A stretch of 64,000 nucleotides of DNA, from positions 23,707 through 87,706 of the forward strand of contig CALZHQ010000006.1 in NCBI GenBank assembly GCA_945787295.1, in the 5' to 3' direction. Each line of letters opens with the position of its first letter. Positions within the stretch are counted from its first letter, which is position 1. Both the position numbers and the translations under genes were made by a program. Shown here one piece after another: positions 52,241 to 60,767 of this stretch. The DNA is from an uncultured Desulfuromonadales bacterium. Its GTDB lineage: Bacteria; Desulfobacterota; Desulfuromonadia; Desulfuromonadales; Geopsychrobacteraceae. The notes below the pieces were generated by a model. The model saw only the letters and a list, made by a program, of their open reading frames with translations. It was not told where the DNA came from and searched no databases.

Positions 52241-52993
52241 ATGGAACAATTAGAAATACTGATCGCTGAAGACAATCCAAAGGATTTCGAATTTCTCGAG
52301 CAGCTGCTCGACAGCTGGGAAGAGGATATTCAGATCACCCGCGCACCCAACGGCAAAGTCGCCCTCGAAATGGGCATAACACGCAAAAATCCACTGATCA
52401 TCAGCGACATCCAGATGCCAGAGATGAACGGTATCGACTTCGCCCGCAATCTTTGGGAAAAACAACCAGAAGCCCGAATCGTTTTCTGGAGCCAGTTCAA
52501 AGATGAAATGTATGTCCGGGCCCTGGCCAAAATAGTGCCCCCGGAAACTGTCTACGGCTACATCCTCAAATCGAGCCCTCGCGAGCGGATTGCTTCGGCG
52601 ATTCGCACAGTCTTACTTGAAGAGCAGTGCTGGATTGCTCCTGAGGTCCGTAAAGTCCAAGGCCGTGCCGGACACAGCCTGACGGCCCTTTCAGATATCG
52701 AATATGAGGCCCTGCTCGACATCTCACTCGGCCTGACCGACAACCTGATCGCCCAACGTCGCTACCTGTCCCGCCGAGGTGTTCAGAGTCGTCTCAATTC
52801 GCTTTACAATAAACTTGGACTCGACCAGGAGCAGTTCCACTGCGACAAGGTTGGCGATTCATTCAATCTGAGAAATCGTGCTGTCGCCGTTTCCCTGGCA
52901 CGCGGACTGGTGAATGCCTTTGAGATGGAACATGAAGAAAAAGATTTTCAGATCTGGTTCAAACGTTATCAGGCCAGTCACAAACCCAAATAA
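52241..52993 (+). CDS. Response regulator with divergent C-terminal HTH
   Basis: A 250-residue regulator. The receiver (1-~125) has AEDN, phospho-acceptor in LIISDIQMPEMNG (~57) and a conserved Lys in YILKSSP. The C-terminal ~100 residues (SLTALSDIEYEALLDISLGLTDNLIAQRRYLSRRGVQSRLNSLYNKLG) look like a NarL-type helix-turn-helix that has drifted, with extra sequence after it. ATG 52241 has GGAG 6 nt upstream; an in-frame TTG at 52229 is rejected. It pairs with the kinase encoded just before. Confidence 0.88.
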   Translation: MEQLEILIAEDNPKDFEFLEQLLDSWEEDIQITRAPNGKVALEMGITRKNPLIISDIQMPEMNGIDFARNLWEKQPEARIVFWSQFKDEMYVRALAKIVPPETVYGYILKSSPRERIASAIRTVLLEEQCWIAPEVRKVQGRAGHSLTALSDIEYEALLDISLGLTDNLIAQRRYLSRRGVQSRLNSLYNKLGLDQEQFHCDKVGDSFNLRNRAVAVSLARGLVNAFEMEHEEKDFQIWFKRYQASHKPK

Positions 52994-53107
52994 TTGTCGC
53001 CTAGATAACTGGTATGACCGACACAACAACTTTCCCCTTCTAAACCGATCCATTAAACACCCAATTTCAAAGAAGAACTATACCCCGTAGGCATAAACGC
53101 TCTTCTC

Positions 53108-53146
53108 TTGTTATTACACAGAAGCTGTGGTAAAAGGTCTTACCAA
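53108..53146 (+). promoter_or_regulatory. Promoter and autoregulatory operator of the gntR gene
   Basis: TTGTTA (53108-53113), 17 bp, TAAAAG (53131-53136). The operator core GGTCTTACCA (53136-53145) overlaps and follows the -10, as in autorepressed GntR genes. The same core precedes lutC and dctP. Confidence 0.65.
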
Positions 53147-53162
53147 GAACTTGGAGGAATAT

Positions 53163-53900
53163 ATGGCCACAGTTTTCAAACCGATCCGCCCGAAAAAACT
53201 CTCTGAAGAAATTGTCGATCAAATTAAAGAATTGATTTCACGCGGCGAGTTAAATCCGGGGCAAAAGATTCCATCTGAGCGTGAGCTTGCATCTTTTCTG
53301 GGGGTCAGTCGGCCCTCGGTTCGTGAGGCGATCATGGTGCTCGAAGCGATGGGCTTTCTTGAGTCACGCCAGGGTGGCGGCACCTATGTCCGTTCGTTGG
53401 CGGACGTCTCCATGGCGGACCCGCTGGCCAGCATGGTGGAACGGCGCGACCCGCGCATGTTGCATGCACTCACAGAGGTTCGGATCGGCCTGGAAACCTG
53501 GTCAGCCTACTTGGCGGCAAAACGTGCAGAGGATTCTGAGATCGAACGATTGAAAGAGCTCTACGCTGTCATGGTCGACCAATCAGCTAGTGGCGGCTGG
53601 GACGCCGAAGTCGATGCCCAGTTCCACCTCACGATCACCGCCGCGACCCACAACACCTTACAGGTACATGTGCTTGATACCATCCAGTCCCTGTTCCAAA
53701 CCACCATCATGGTGGCCTTGAGCGAGTTCTACAGCAAGGAAGGCTACATTGAACTGCTGTTGAATCATCATCGGGAGATCATGGAGGCGATTGCCGCTCG
53801 GGATCCGGAACGGGCTCGTGACAAGATGATGGAACATTTGACACTGGTTGAAGAAAAGCTGGCCTTATTCCTCCAAAAAGAACGCCCAGACACTGCATAA
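53163..53900 (+). CDS. GntR/FadR-FCD family regulator, probable lactate/2-hydroxyacid repressor
   Basis: A 245-residue FadR-subfamily regulator. The winged helix (~10-75; LSEEIVDQIKELISRGELNPGQKIPSERELASFLGVSRPSVREAI) is followed by an FCD ligand-binding domain (~95-235) whose metal-binding His/Asp residues appear in AQFHLTITAATHN and LLNHHREIMEAI. Close families are PdhR, LldR and GlcC, which bind 2-oxo- or 2-hydroxyacids. ATG 53163 has GGAGG 5 nt upstream. Its operator core recurs upstream of lutC and dctP, so it most likely controls them and itself. The ligand is inferred. Confidence 0.92.
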   Translation: MATVFKPIRPKKLSEEIVDQIKELISRGELNPGQKIPSERELASFLGVSRPSVREAIMVLEAMGFLESRQGGGTYVRSLADVSMADPLASMVERRDPRMLHALTEVRIGLETWSAYLAAKRAEDSEIERLKELYAVMVDQSASGGWDAEVDAQFHLTITAATHNTLQVHVLDTIQSLFQTTIMVALSEFYSKEGYIELLLNHHREIMEAIAARDPERARDKMMEHLTLVEEKLALFLQKERPDTA

Positions 53901-53924
53901 GTAAAACCGATTAAACACAAAATA

Positions 53925-53949
53925 GGCGGCCCTCCCGGCAGCCTTTTTT
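53925..53949 (+). terminator. Terminator after gntR
   Basis: GGCGGCC and GGCAGCC form a stem with one G-A mismatch around a 5-nt loop, followed by TTTTTT (53944-53949). Confidence 0.8.
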
Positions 53950-54231
53950 GTTTCAACCCTTTGCTCCTCAGCATCAAGCACATCCATATTTACCTTCAGT
54001 GTCAGTATTCGGGCAACAACATCCGGCTCTCTGACACTCCTTCAGCAACCCGGCCAAACGCCTCAGGACTAAATCACCGACCTGCTGTGCCTATTGATCA
54101 TTCACTTTCCAGTCAAGACAAATCAACCTACTAATGTTGTTACATTTTCCTGCTCGGCGGCAAATGCACTGTGCTAAGCTAGAAAAGCTAGAAACACCTC
54201 ACATAAACCATATCGACTTAAAGAGCCAAGC
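53950..54231. other. Non-coding region before the MazG-like gene
   Basis: Gene-free. I see no convincing promoter, hairpin or repeat. The leader directly before ATG 54232 carries only a weak AAGAG box. Confidence 0.4.
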
Positions 54232-54498
54232 ATGCAACTAGAACAGATTTACCAAGCAACGATCGACAAATGGGGTGAAGATGCCCAGTACGATCAGGCG
54301 GTTGAGGAATGCGCAGAACTGATTACTGCGCTTAAACATTATCGCCGTGGAAAAATAGACAAGCAGGCAGTCATCGCCGAGCTAGCAGACGTCACTCTGA
54401 TGCTGGGTCAGCTGAGTTGGATGTTTGGTCCAGAACTGGTCGATGAAGCGATAAAGGACAAACTGGAAAAACTCGACAAGCTGCTCGGCAGCCCGTAA
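54232..54498 (+). CDS. MazG-like nucleotide pyrophosphohydrolase fragment-sized protein
   Basis: An 88-residue all-alpha protein. QAVEECAELITALKHYRRGK and AVIAELADVTLMLGQLSWM match the MazG-like fold, with the EEC/AE and ELADV metal-binding acidic residues in place. It is short but complete for this single-domain group. It probably hydrolyses a nucleoside triphosphate or is a housekeeping nucleotide-pool enzyme. It is upstream of ggt by 31 bp. Confidence 0.85.
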   Translation: MQLEQIYQATIDKWGEDAQYDQAVEECAELITALKHYRRGKIDKQAVIAELADVTLMLGQLSWMFGPELVDEAIKDKLEKLDKLLGSP

Positions 54499-54529
54499 CG
54501 CAGCTAGCGAGATCAGGGGGATAATAGAC

Positions 54530-56284
54530 ATGTATCCGCTGCTTATGCGCATAACGCTGCCCCTTCTTTGCAGCTTGCTGCTGGTCACATCCGGCTGGTC
54601 GAAAGAGCCGGACCGGACACCCGAGCAAGCGACCGGTCGCCAAGCCAGCATACCGGTTCTCGCCCAGTCCTTCATGGTGGCAACCGCCAACCGATATGCC
54701 AGCGAAACCGCCTATCGCATTTTGCAGCAAGGCGGCAGCGCAGCCGACGCGGCGGTTGCCGCAACCCTGGTCTTGACCCTCGTAGAGCCGCAATCATCGG
54801 GCCTTGGTGGTGGCTGTTTCAGCCTGTTCTGGGACCAGGCCAACAGCGCACTGCACAGTTATGACGGTCGGGAAACAACTCCTGCTGCAGTCGACCAGAT
54901 GCTGTTCTGGGAAGCTGGTCAGCCGCTCGCATTCCGCACTGCCGTGGCCAGTGGCCGGGCCGTCGGTGTTCCGGGCCAGTTGAAAAGCCTGCTGCTCCTG
55001 CACAAAAACCACGGCAAGCTGCCCTGGTCCAGCCTGTTTAACGATGCAATCGCATTGGCAGAGAACGGCTTTCCGGTCTCTGCGCGTCTGCTGAAACTGC
55101 TACAGAACCCGGTTAATCGCAACAAACTAGAACGCAACAGCACTGCAGGCGACTATTTCTACCCGGCTGGCCAACCACCGACGGTGAGCAGTCGCCTGAA
55201 AAACCCCCAACTGGCCGCAACCTTGAGGCAACTGGCAAAATCCGCTGACCGGGAATTCTACCGGGGCAGTATCGCTCAAGCGATTGTCGCCGCTGTGCGT
55301 CAGGCCCCGTTACCGGGACAATTGACGCTCAAGGATCTGGCCGACTATCGGGCCAAAGAACGCCCCGCGGTCTGCGGACCTTACCGGAATTATCGCATCT
55401 GCGGCATCGGCCCACCCTCTTCCGGCGGCATCAGCCTGTTGCAGATGCTCGGCATACTCCAACATACCGCCATTGCCAATGCCGCCCCGGCCTCGCCAGA
55501 AGCGATCCATCTGTTTGCCCAAGCCGGTCGGCTCGCCTTTGCCGACCGGGCGCTGTATATCGCCGATAGCGACTATTTAGAGGTACCGGTTTCCGGTCTG
55601 CTCGATGCCGCTTACTTGCGTCAGCGCGCCAGCCAGATCAACCCGGCCAGAGACCGGGGGAAAAGTGAAGCAGGCAAACCTCCCGGGAACAACGCGGCGG
55701 GCTATCAACCTGGCATTAGTCCCGAGCAACCGGGCACCAGTCATCTGTCGATCATCGATGCCGAAGGCAACGCAGTTGCCCTTACCGCTAGCATCGAACA
55801 AGCCTTCGGTTCGGGAATCATGGTCGGCGGTTTTTTGTTGAACAATCAATTGACCGATTTTTCATTTCGCCCTCTAGATGCCGGGCGTCCGGTTGCCAAT
55901 CGGGTCGAAGCGGGGAAACGACCACGCAGTTCGATGGCTCCGACCATGGTGTTCGATGGCAAGCAGCAGCTACGGCTGGTCATCGGTTCTCCAGGCGGGA
56001 GTCGAATTATCCCTTACGTGGCACAAACCATTCTCGGGGTGCTCGATTGGCAACAGTCGATCCAGCAGGCGATTGATCAACCCCACTACCTGCATCGGAA
56101 CGGGGCCAACCTCGACCTGGAAAAAGGCACGGCTCTCGAGCAATTGACTGAAGCACTAGTAAATTACGGCTACCGGATCAACGTGACCGATCTCAACAGC
56201 GGCCTGCAGGGGATTCAGATTAGCGAGCATGGATTGCAGGGCGGCAGCGACCCGCGCCGTGAAGGCCTGGTGCTCGGCAAATAG
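54530..56284 (+). CDS. ggt: Gamma-glutamyltransferase (glutathione hydrolase)
   Basis: A 584-residue Ntn-hydrolase precursor. A Sec signal peptide (~1-25) sends it to the periplasm. The nucleophilic Thr403 in PGTSHLSIID is the self-cleavage site. GIMVGGFLLNNQLTDFS, RPRSSMAPTMV and GSPGGSRIIPYV complete the active site. It transfers or hydrolyses the gamma-glutamyl group of glutathione. AGGGGG lies upstream of ATG 54530. MaoC follows by 15 bp. Confidence 0.95.
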   Translation: MYPLLMRITLPLLCSLLLVTSGWSKEPDRTPEQATGRQASIPVLAQSFMVATANRYASETAYRILQQGGSAADAAVAATLVLTLVEPQSSGLGGGCFSLFWDQANSALHSYDGRETTPAAVDQMLFWEAGQPLAFRTAVASGRAVGVPGQLKSLLLLHKNHGKLPWSSLFNDAIALAENGFPVSARLLKLLQNPVNRNKLERNSTAGDYFYPAGQPPTVSSRLKNPQLAATLRQLAKSADREFYRGSIAQAIVAAVRQAPLPGQLTLKDLADYRAKERPAVCGPYRNYRICGIGPPSSGGISLLQMLGILQHTAIANAAPASPEAIHLFAQAGRLAFADRALYIADSDYLEVPVSGLLDAAYLRQRASQINPARDRGKSEAGKPPGNNAAGYQPGISPEQPGTSHLSIIDAEGNAVALTASIEQAFGSGIMVGGFLLNNQLTDFSFRPLDAGRPVANRVEAGKRPRSSMAPTMVFDGKQQLRLVIGSPGGSRIIPYVAQTILGVLDWQQSIQQAIDQPHYLHRNGANLDLEKGTALEQLTEALVNYGYRINVTDLNSGLQGIQISEHGLQGGSDPRREGLVLGK

Positions 56285-56299
56285 AAAGGATTTTCAACG

Positions 56300-56776
56300 A
56301 TGGACAAGATTAACAACCTGCTTAACGTCCTCAAGCCGCAGCTCGGCCAAGAAATTCACGTCGGCCCCTGGCAGGAAATTGACCAGCAACGGATCGATAA
56401 ATTCGCCGAAGTCACCGGCGACCGACAATGGATCCATATCGATCCAGCGCGTGCGGCCAACGAATCCCCTTACGGATCGACTATCGCGCACGGCTATTTG
56501 ACCTTGTCGATGCTGCCCTATCTGACCGAAAGCAACCATCCGGATTTCTTCCAAAAAAATTATCCCGGCATGAAGTACCGGGTTAATTACGGATTGAACA
56601 AAGTGCGTTTCCCGGCCCCGGTTAAAGTCGGGTCCAAAGTCCGTGCCCGGACCGAGCTGCAATCGGCTGAGGAGGTAAAGAATGGCGTGCAGATCTGCTA
56701 CCTGATCACGGTCGAAAGAGCTGGAAGCAGCAAACCTGCCTGCGTCGCTGAATTTCTGGCCCGGGTCTATCCCTGA
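56300..56776 (+). CDS. MaoC-like acyl dehydratase
   Basis: A 158-residue hot-dog-fold protein. The (R)-specific hydratase signature is present: TGDRQWIHIDPARA with catalytic Asp and His near 44-49, and GSTIAHGYLTLSMLP. It hydrates trans-2-enoyl-CoA to (R)-3-hydroxyacyl-CoA; the physiological substrate is unknown. Weak AAAGGA lies before ATG 56300. Its 3' end overlaps the convergent DUF4405 gene by 10 bp. Confidence 0.93.
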   Translation: MDKINNLLNVLKPQLGQEIHVGPWQEIDQQRIDKFAEVTGDRQWIHIDPARAANESPYGSTIAHGYLTLSMLPYLTESNHPDFFQKNYPGMKYRVNYGLNKVRFPAPVKVGSKVRARTELQSAEEVKNGVQICYLITVERAGSSKPACVAEFLARVYP

Positions 56777-57579
56777 AACAAGAGCGGGACCGCATGCGGA
56801 TCGATTCCGTTCGCCGCGGCAATATCCTTCAGCGGCATATTGAGCTCAGCATCGATATTCTTTGCTGCCAGCCCCTGGATGATCTCCGCCGGTGGCAAAT
56901 GATACATTTCGCACAGTTGTGCCAGAACCCGCATACCGGTACCTCCCGGTGCGTCTTCCGGCATTTCAGCACTGACATCAAGCGCCTCAGGCTTTAGCGC
57001 CAGATATACTTCCTGTGGCGTCAAGCCATTCAATTCAGAAATTTCTTGCAGCGTCTGTGCAGGACTATTGACCTGGATACCTGCCTTATCTAACAGCAGC
57101 AGACCGTCATCAAGTTCGACTTTGATCTTTTCAGCAAAGTCCTGCAACGGAGACAATTCAGCATGCCCGTACGGTGGCTCGCCATATTTGATATTGGCCT
57201 GATCAGTGATTGCCGTTCCCAGATCGATAATTGAACTCATCGGCGGGAGACCCAGCAAAGTGCCAAAGAAAACCACCAGAGTCACCAACAAAGACACATT
57301 GAAATCTGTGGTAAATACCCTGACCTGCTTGGAGCGATTTTTCAGATAATTGACGATAGGAACCCAGTTGTAATAGATGTGCAGAACGATCGCAATGAAG
57401 AGCAGAAAACCGAGGTTGATATGGACCGCGCCCCATTGTTCCTTTGACAAGGCCCAGAGTTGCCACCCGGACCAGTAAGCCACCCGGCCGGAGGGGACGA
57501 TATAAAGAATAATGCTGGTCAGCATCAACAACAGAAAAGAAACCAACGCTGTCAGGGAAGTAATTCTACGCATATTCAT
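56767..57579 (-). CDS. DUF4405 membrane protein with C-terminal helical repeats
   Basis: A 270-residue protein. The N-terminal ~110 residues hold three membrane segments (~8-28, ~50-70, ~95-115) of DUF4405, including HINLGFLLFIAIVLHIYYNW with two His that could ligate heme. The C-terminal ~130 residues contain about three copies of a helix-turn-helix-like repeat (LQEISELNGLTPQEVYLAL, LAQLCEMYHLPPAEIIQGL, LKDIAAANGIDPHAVP). ATG 57579 has GAGGAG 7 nt upstream, preferred to GTG 57594. It may be a cytochrome b-like electron carrier; function unproven. Confidence 0.87.
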   Translation of the reverse strand: MNMRRITSLTALVSFLLLMLTSIILYIVPSGRVAYWSGWQLWALSKEQWGAVHINLGFLLFIAIVLHIYYNWVPIVNYLKNRSKQVRVFTTDFNVSLLVTLVVFFGTLLGLPPMSSIIDLGTAITDQANIKYGEPPYGHAELSPLQDFAEKIKVELDDGLLLLDKAGIQVNSPAQTLQEISELNGLTPQEVYLALKPEALDVSAEMPEDAPGGTGMRVLAQLCEMYHLPPAEIIQGLAAKNIDAELNMPLKDIAAANGIDPHAVPLLFQG

Positions 57580-57619
57580 TTGTACACTCCTCACCCAAAA
57601 TGTTTATGCGCAAACCATA

Positions 57620-57644
57620 ACACTATTCATATTTTTGAATGTGT
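57620..57644. repeat. Inverted repeat upstream of the DUF4405 gene
   Basis: ACAC-T-ATTCA-N6-TGAAT-GTGT forms nine pairs with one unpaired T. It lies 41 bp before ATG 57579 and may be an operator. Confidence 0.5.
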
Positions 57645-57673
57645 AAAGATTTGTAAATATTCCCTGTCTTTTT

Positions 57674-58408
57674 TTATATGTCCTCCTCCCCGGTGATAAA
57701 GGTGTGCGGCAGATCGCAACTGTCTGGGATCTGGAATGGAATCGGGTAGCGGATTCCCGCCTTATGGGTTGCCTGCAACGCCTCAGCAGTCCGTTCCAGC
57801 CAACTGGCCGGGATACCGACCAACATTTCATGGTCCTGGGCCATGGCAAAGCGGCGATCGCCCAGACAGGGAATTTCGATCGTCGGCTCATCGGTGATGG
57901 CAACCTGGGCCACGCCCCGCGAACAGACTCCGGCATCGCCGGATGATTTCATCATGAACTCCCCCCCCTCGTGATAGAGAAAGGCCTGGACAAAACGCAT
58001 TGCCTGCGCCGTGTTGCAATAGATCACCGCCAGGTCCGGCTCAAACCCTGCGACCGGCCGACTGAGCGGGTAGGTCACCACCGCAGCGACACCTGAATCG
58101 ACCCGCGGCATCTCCTGCTGCATCGATGCCGCCGCTGACTGATCCTGCTGATAGACTCCGGTATTCACCTCACCGTCGACAACGCGCTGCGGCGCCTCAA
58201 TCAACCCGGTGCAACCGGCTCCCAAGACACAGTGTGCGGTTTCCGCAGTGCAACAGGTTGACCAGATCTGCTGACAGATGGTCAGTCGCTTACCCTGCAG
58301 CCGGATTTTCTTCCCCTCCAGCACAGAATCATCACTCAGCAGATTGACCCCGACCGGCTGTGTTGCCGGATTGACCGTGTCTTTCACAACCTCGAGAAAA
58401 CTCCTCAT
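57674..58408 (-). CDS. DUF169-family protein
   Basis: A 244-residue soluble protein. The layout fits DUF169 (COG2043): PVGVNLL near the start, a central Cys cluster (CQQIWSTCCTAETAHCVLGAGCTG) and PDLAVIYCNTAQAMRFVQAF, then SSGDAGVCSRGVAQV. The six-Cys segment could bind a metal or cluster. Members are common in anaerobes and have no known activity. ATG 58408 has AGGAGG-like bases upstream. The gene precedes the DUF4405 gene on the same strand. Confidence 0.85.
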   Translation of the reverse strand: MRSFLEVVKDTVNPATQPVGVNLLSDDSVLEGKKIRLQGKRLTICQQIWSTCCTAETAHCVLGAGCTGLIEAPQRVVDGEVNTGVYQQDQSAAASMQQEMPRVDSGVAAVVTYPLSRPVAGFEPDLAVIYCNTAQAMRFVQAFLYHEGGEFMMKSSGDAGVCSRGVAQVAITDEPTIEIPCLGDRRFAMAQDHEMLVGIPASWLERTAEALQATHKAGIRYPIPFQIPDSCDLPHTFITGEEDI

Positions 58409-58517
58409 AAAACCTCCAACAAAATGAAAAGACCGTTCACAATTAAGTTTTGTTCGTTTTTTAAATAAACAATCTCTCGAGAAACAATCGTTTAGTCTCT
58501 CGATTAAGAGAGCCTGT

Positions 58518-58970
58518 TCAAGGGGCCGTCGCCACCTTACTGAAATTGGCCAAAGCGCCAGCCACCTTCTTTAGCGACTGCGCGGCACAGGAACCGATGG
58601 CATGCCTTTGCGCCAGATACACCGGATCGTTGTAGCCCAGCCAGACATCTCCACCTTCGTCCTGCCAGATCAACGCTTTTTGTGGCAGATCGATCGCTAT
58701 CGATTGCTGGCATTGCATCATCGGACTGCCGACCTGCGGATTGCCGAAAATTAGCAGTTCTGTCGGACGTAAATCGATACCGACGGAATCGGCTCCGGAT
58801 GCATGATCGATCCGGGCAAAAACGGTCATGCCCTTGTTGTTCAGAGCATTTTCCAGTCGCTCGGCAGTGGTTTTGACATCGTGGGAGCTTTTGACCAGAA
58901 TCAGGCCGTCAGCAGACAGAGCAACAGAGGTGAAAAGAAAAAGAAAGCTGAGCAGCAGAAGTGAACGCAT
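58518..58970 (-). CDS. DUF302-domain exported protein
   Basis: A 150-residue protein with a Sec signal peptide (MRSLLLLSFLFLFTSVALSADG). The mature part matches DUF302: SSHDVKTTAERLENALNNKGMTVFARIDHA, PTELLIFGNPQVGSPMMQ, LPQKALIWQDE. DUF302 proteins occur in anaerobes and sulfur oxidisers with unknown function. ATG 58970 has GGGAGG upstream; an earlier in-frame ATG at 59018 is rejected. Confidence 0.88.
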   Translation of the reverse strand: MRSLLLLSFLFLFTSVALSADGLILVKSSHDVKTTAERLENALNNKGMTVFARIDHASGADSVGIDLRPTELLIFGNPQVGSPMMQCQQSIAIDLPQKALIWQDEGGDVWLGYNDPVYLAQRHAIGSCAAQSLKKVAGALANFSKVATAP

Positions 58971-59064
58971 ACAGACCTCCCTGTTATTGATTGAGTGAAC
59001 ATCAAGCTTACCTGACATTCGTCAATTTTTTCATTGGAGGGTTAGTTTATCTGCAGAAATTGAT

Positions 59065-59598
59065 TCAGATCGGTCGTAAGCGGCCACCACACTCAGTATG
59101 AGTATATTTGCGGCGCCGGTTCAAAGCTCTTACCCGGCGGAATTCAGTGCCACACTTCTGGCAGACAGCAACCAACTTCAAACGCTGCTGATAGAGCTGG
59201 TCCATCGCCTCACTGTGACCGCAACTTTTCGCCGGGGTCCCGAGCGCCTTTGCCCAGGCCTGCCACTGCACGTCATGGGCGCGGCGATATTTTTGTGCGG
59301 ACTGATTGGTCTGGTGATCGCAAAAATGCGCGATTTCATGGAGCAGGGTCTGCTTGAGAGAGTCCGGTTCCTGGGCAAACTGCAATCGGATACAGACCGG
59401 CTCCCCCAGCCGCGAGACATAACTGCCCATTCTGCGCGTTGCCCCGCTTCGTTTGATCGGCAGTCTTGCTAACCGGGAAACCAGCCAGTCCCCTTTCATG
59501 CCGGCAAAAACAATTATCTTTTCGCTGATCTCGGACCAGAGCCCCAACTCTTTAGCCACTGATGCAACGGTCAGATTTTTGCCAGTTTCTTTAATCAT
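59065..59598 (-). CDS. SprT-like zinc metallopeptidase
   Basis: A 177-residue protein. The HEIAHFCDH zinc motif (~88-96), a downstream His for the third ligand, and a C-terminal zinc ribbon (CQKCGTEFRRVRALNRRRKYTHTECGG) match SprT-like peptidases. Eukaryotic SPRTN relatives degrade DNA-protein crosslinks; bacterial roles are unclear. It is divergent from the rhomboid gene. Confidence 0.9.
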   Translation of the reverse strand: MIKETGKNLTVASVAKELGLWSEISEKIIVFAGMKGDWLVSRLARLPIKRSGATRRMGSYVSRLGEPVCIRLQFAQEPDSLKQTLLHEIAHFCDHQTNQSAQKYRRAHDVQWQAWAKALGTPAKSCGHSEAMDQLYQQRLKLVAVCQKCGTEFRRVRALNRRRKYTHTECGGRLRPI

Positions 59599-59655
59599 AA
59601 AATTGACTTAGCAGATATCTGGTGACCTGACAATCCTCTTCTGCGAAGATAAAGC

Positions 59656-60597
59656 ATGCTTGAGCAAAAAAGTATCGACATCGATCAACTTGACTGGATA
59701 CCGGTCCCCTCGCAACTGCAGGACGGTCTGAGCAGTCGACCACTATCAAAGCGACAGCTGCGCAACTGGACACTGGTACTGCAAGCCCGGCAAATCCCGC
59801 ATCGTAATGCAAGAATCAACCACGGCTGGCAACTCCTGGTCCCCACCGCTCATTACCAGAACGCCCTCGAAGAGTTATTGAGCTACGAACACGCGAATCG
59901 CAACTGGCCGCCACCGCCGCCGGTTGAACCCCCGCAGCAGGAGAACACTGCGAGCACCATCTGGGTGCTGATCGCCCTCGGCCTGTTTCACATCCTGACC
60001 CAGAAACAACCTAACCTGTTCGGCCACACACCCGTCGACTGGTATGCCCTCGGCAACGCCCACGCCGCTAAAATACTCGATGGCGAATGGTGGCGGCTGG
60101 TCACCGCCCTGACCCTGCATTCCGGCGGCATCCATCTGGCCGGCAATGTCGTAGTCGGCGGCATCTTCATCAACCGCCTCTGCCGTGATCTCGGCTCTGG
60201 GCTGGGTTGGAGCCTGGTGTTGCTCAGTGGTATCCTCGGCAACCTGGCCAACGCCTTCGTTCAAAACCCCGATCACCGCTCCATCGGCGCCTCCACCGCC
60301 GTCTTCGGCGCCGTCGGCCTGCTCGCCAGCATCAACACCTTGCGCTATCGCCACAACCTGCGCCACCGCTGGCCGCTGCCGGTGGCGGCGGCCCTCGGTT
60401 TACTGGCAATGCTGGGTGCTGGTGGCGAAAATACCGATATTGGCGCCCACCTGTTCGGCTTTGCCTTTGGGGTGTTCCTGGGATGTGGAGTGGGATTATA
60501 TAAGAGACGATCAGACAGCAACCACAGAAACTTATTAATCTTTGACGCTCTTCCTATCAGTCTTGTATTAATTTGTTGGTATGCGGCCCTTATCTAG
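59656..60597 (+). CDS. Rhomboid-family intramembrane serine protease
   Basis: A 313-residue protein. A cytoplasmic ~95-residue N-terminal domain (with a Pro run PPPPPVEPP) precedes six or more membrane segments. Catalytic residues are visible: HSGGIHLAGNVV with the HxxxN pair, Ser in SIGASTAVFG (Thr replaces the second Gly of GxSG), and the catalytic His in DIGAHLFGF. It probably cleaves single-pass membrane proteins. No strong ribosome-binding site. Confidence 0.9.
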   Translation: MLEQKSIDIDQLDWIPVPSQLQDGLSSRPLSKRQLRNWTLVLQARQIPHRNARINHGWQLLVPTAHYQNALEELLSYEHANRNWPPPPPVEPPQQENTASTIWVLIALGLFHILTQKQPNLFGHTPVDWYALGNAHAAKILDGEWWRLVTALTLHSGGIHLAGNVVVGGIFINRLCRDLGSGLGWSLVLLSGILGNLANAFVQNPDHRSIGASTAVFGAVGLLASINTLRYRHNLRHRWPLPVAAALGLLAMLGAGGENTDIGAHLFGFAFGVFLGCGVGLYKRRSDSNHRNLLIFDALPISLVLICWYAALI

Positions 60598-60693
60598 CCA
60601 CTGATCTTTTCTACCTTGCTATTAATCTGTCGGGTTTCTTAACACAGCAAACATTAAGACAATTTGCCGAAAAACTTCAGCAACTTAGACTGC

Positions 60694-60709
60694 GGGCATA
60701 AATCCTGCA
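60694..60709 (+). promoter_or_regulatory. Candidate sigma-54 promoter of the PEP-CTERM gene
   Basis: GGGCAT-N5-CTGCA keeps GG and GC at the correct spacing and matches eight of eleven consensus positions. It lies 58 bp before ATG 60768. PEP-CTERM genes are often sigma-54 dependent (PrsR), which supports it. Confidence 0.5.
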
Positions 60710-60767
60710 ATCATTTTAGACATATTTCATTTTTTGTTTATTAAACAATAGCCACGGAAAGTAAAGA

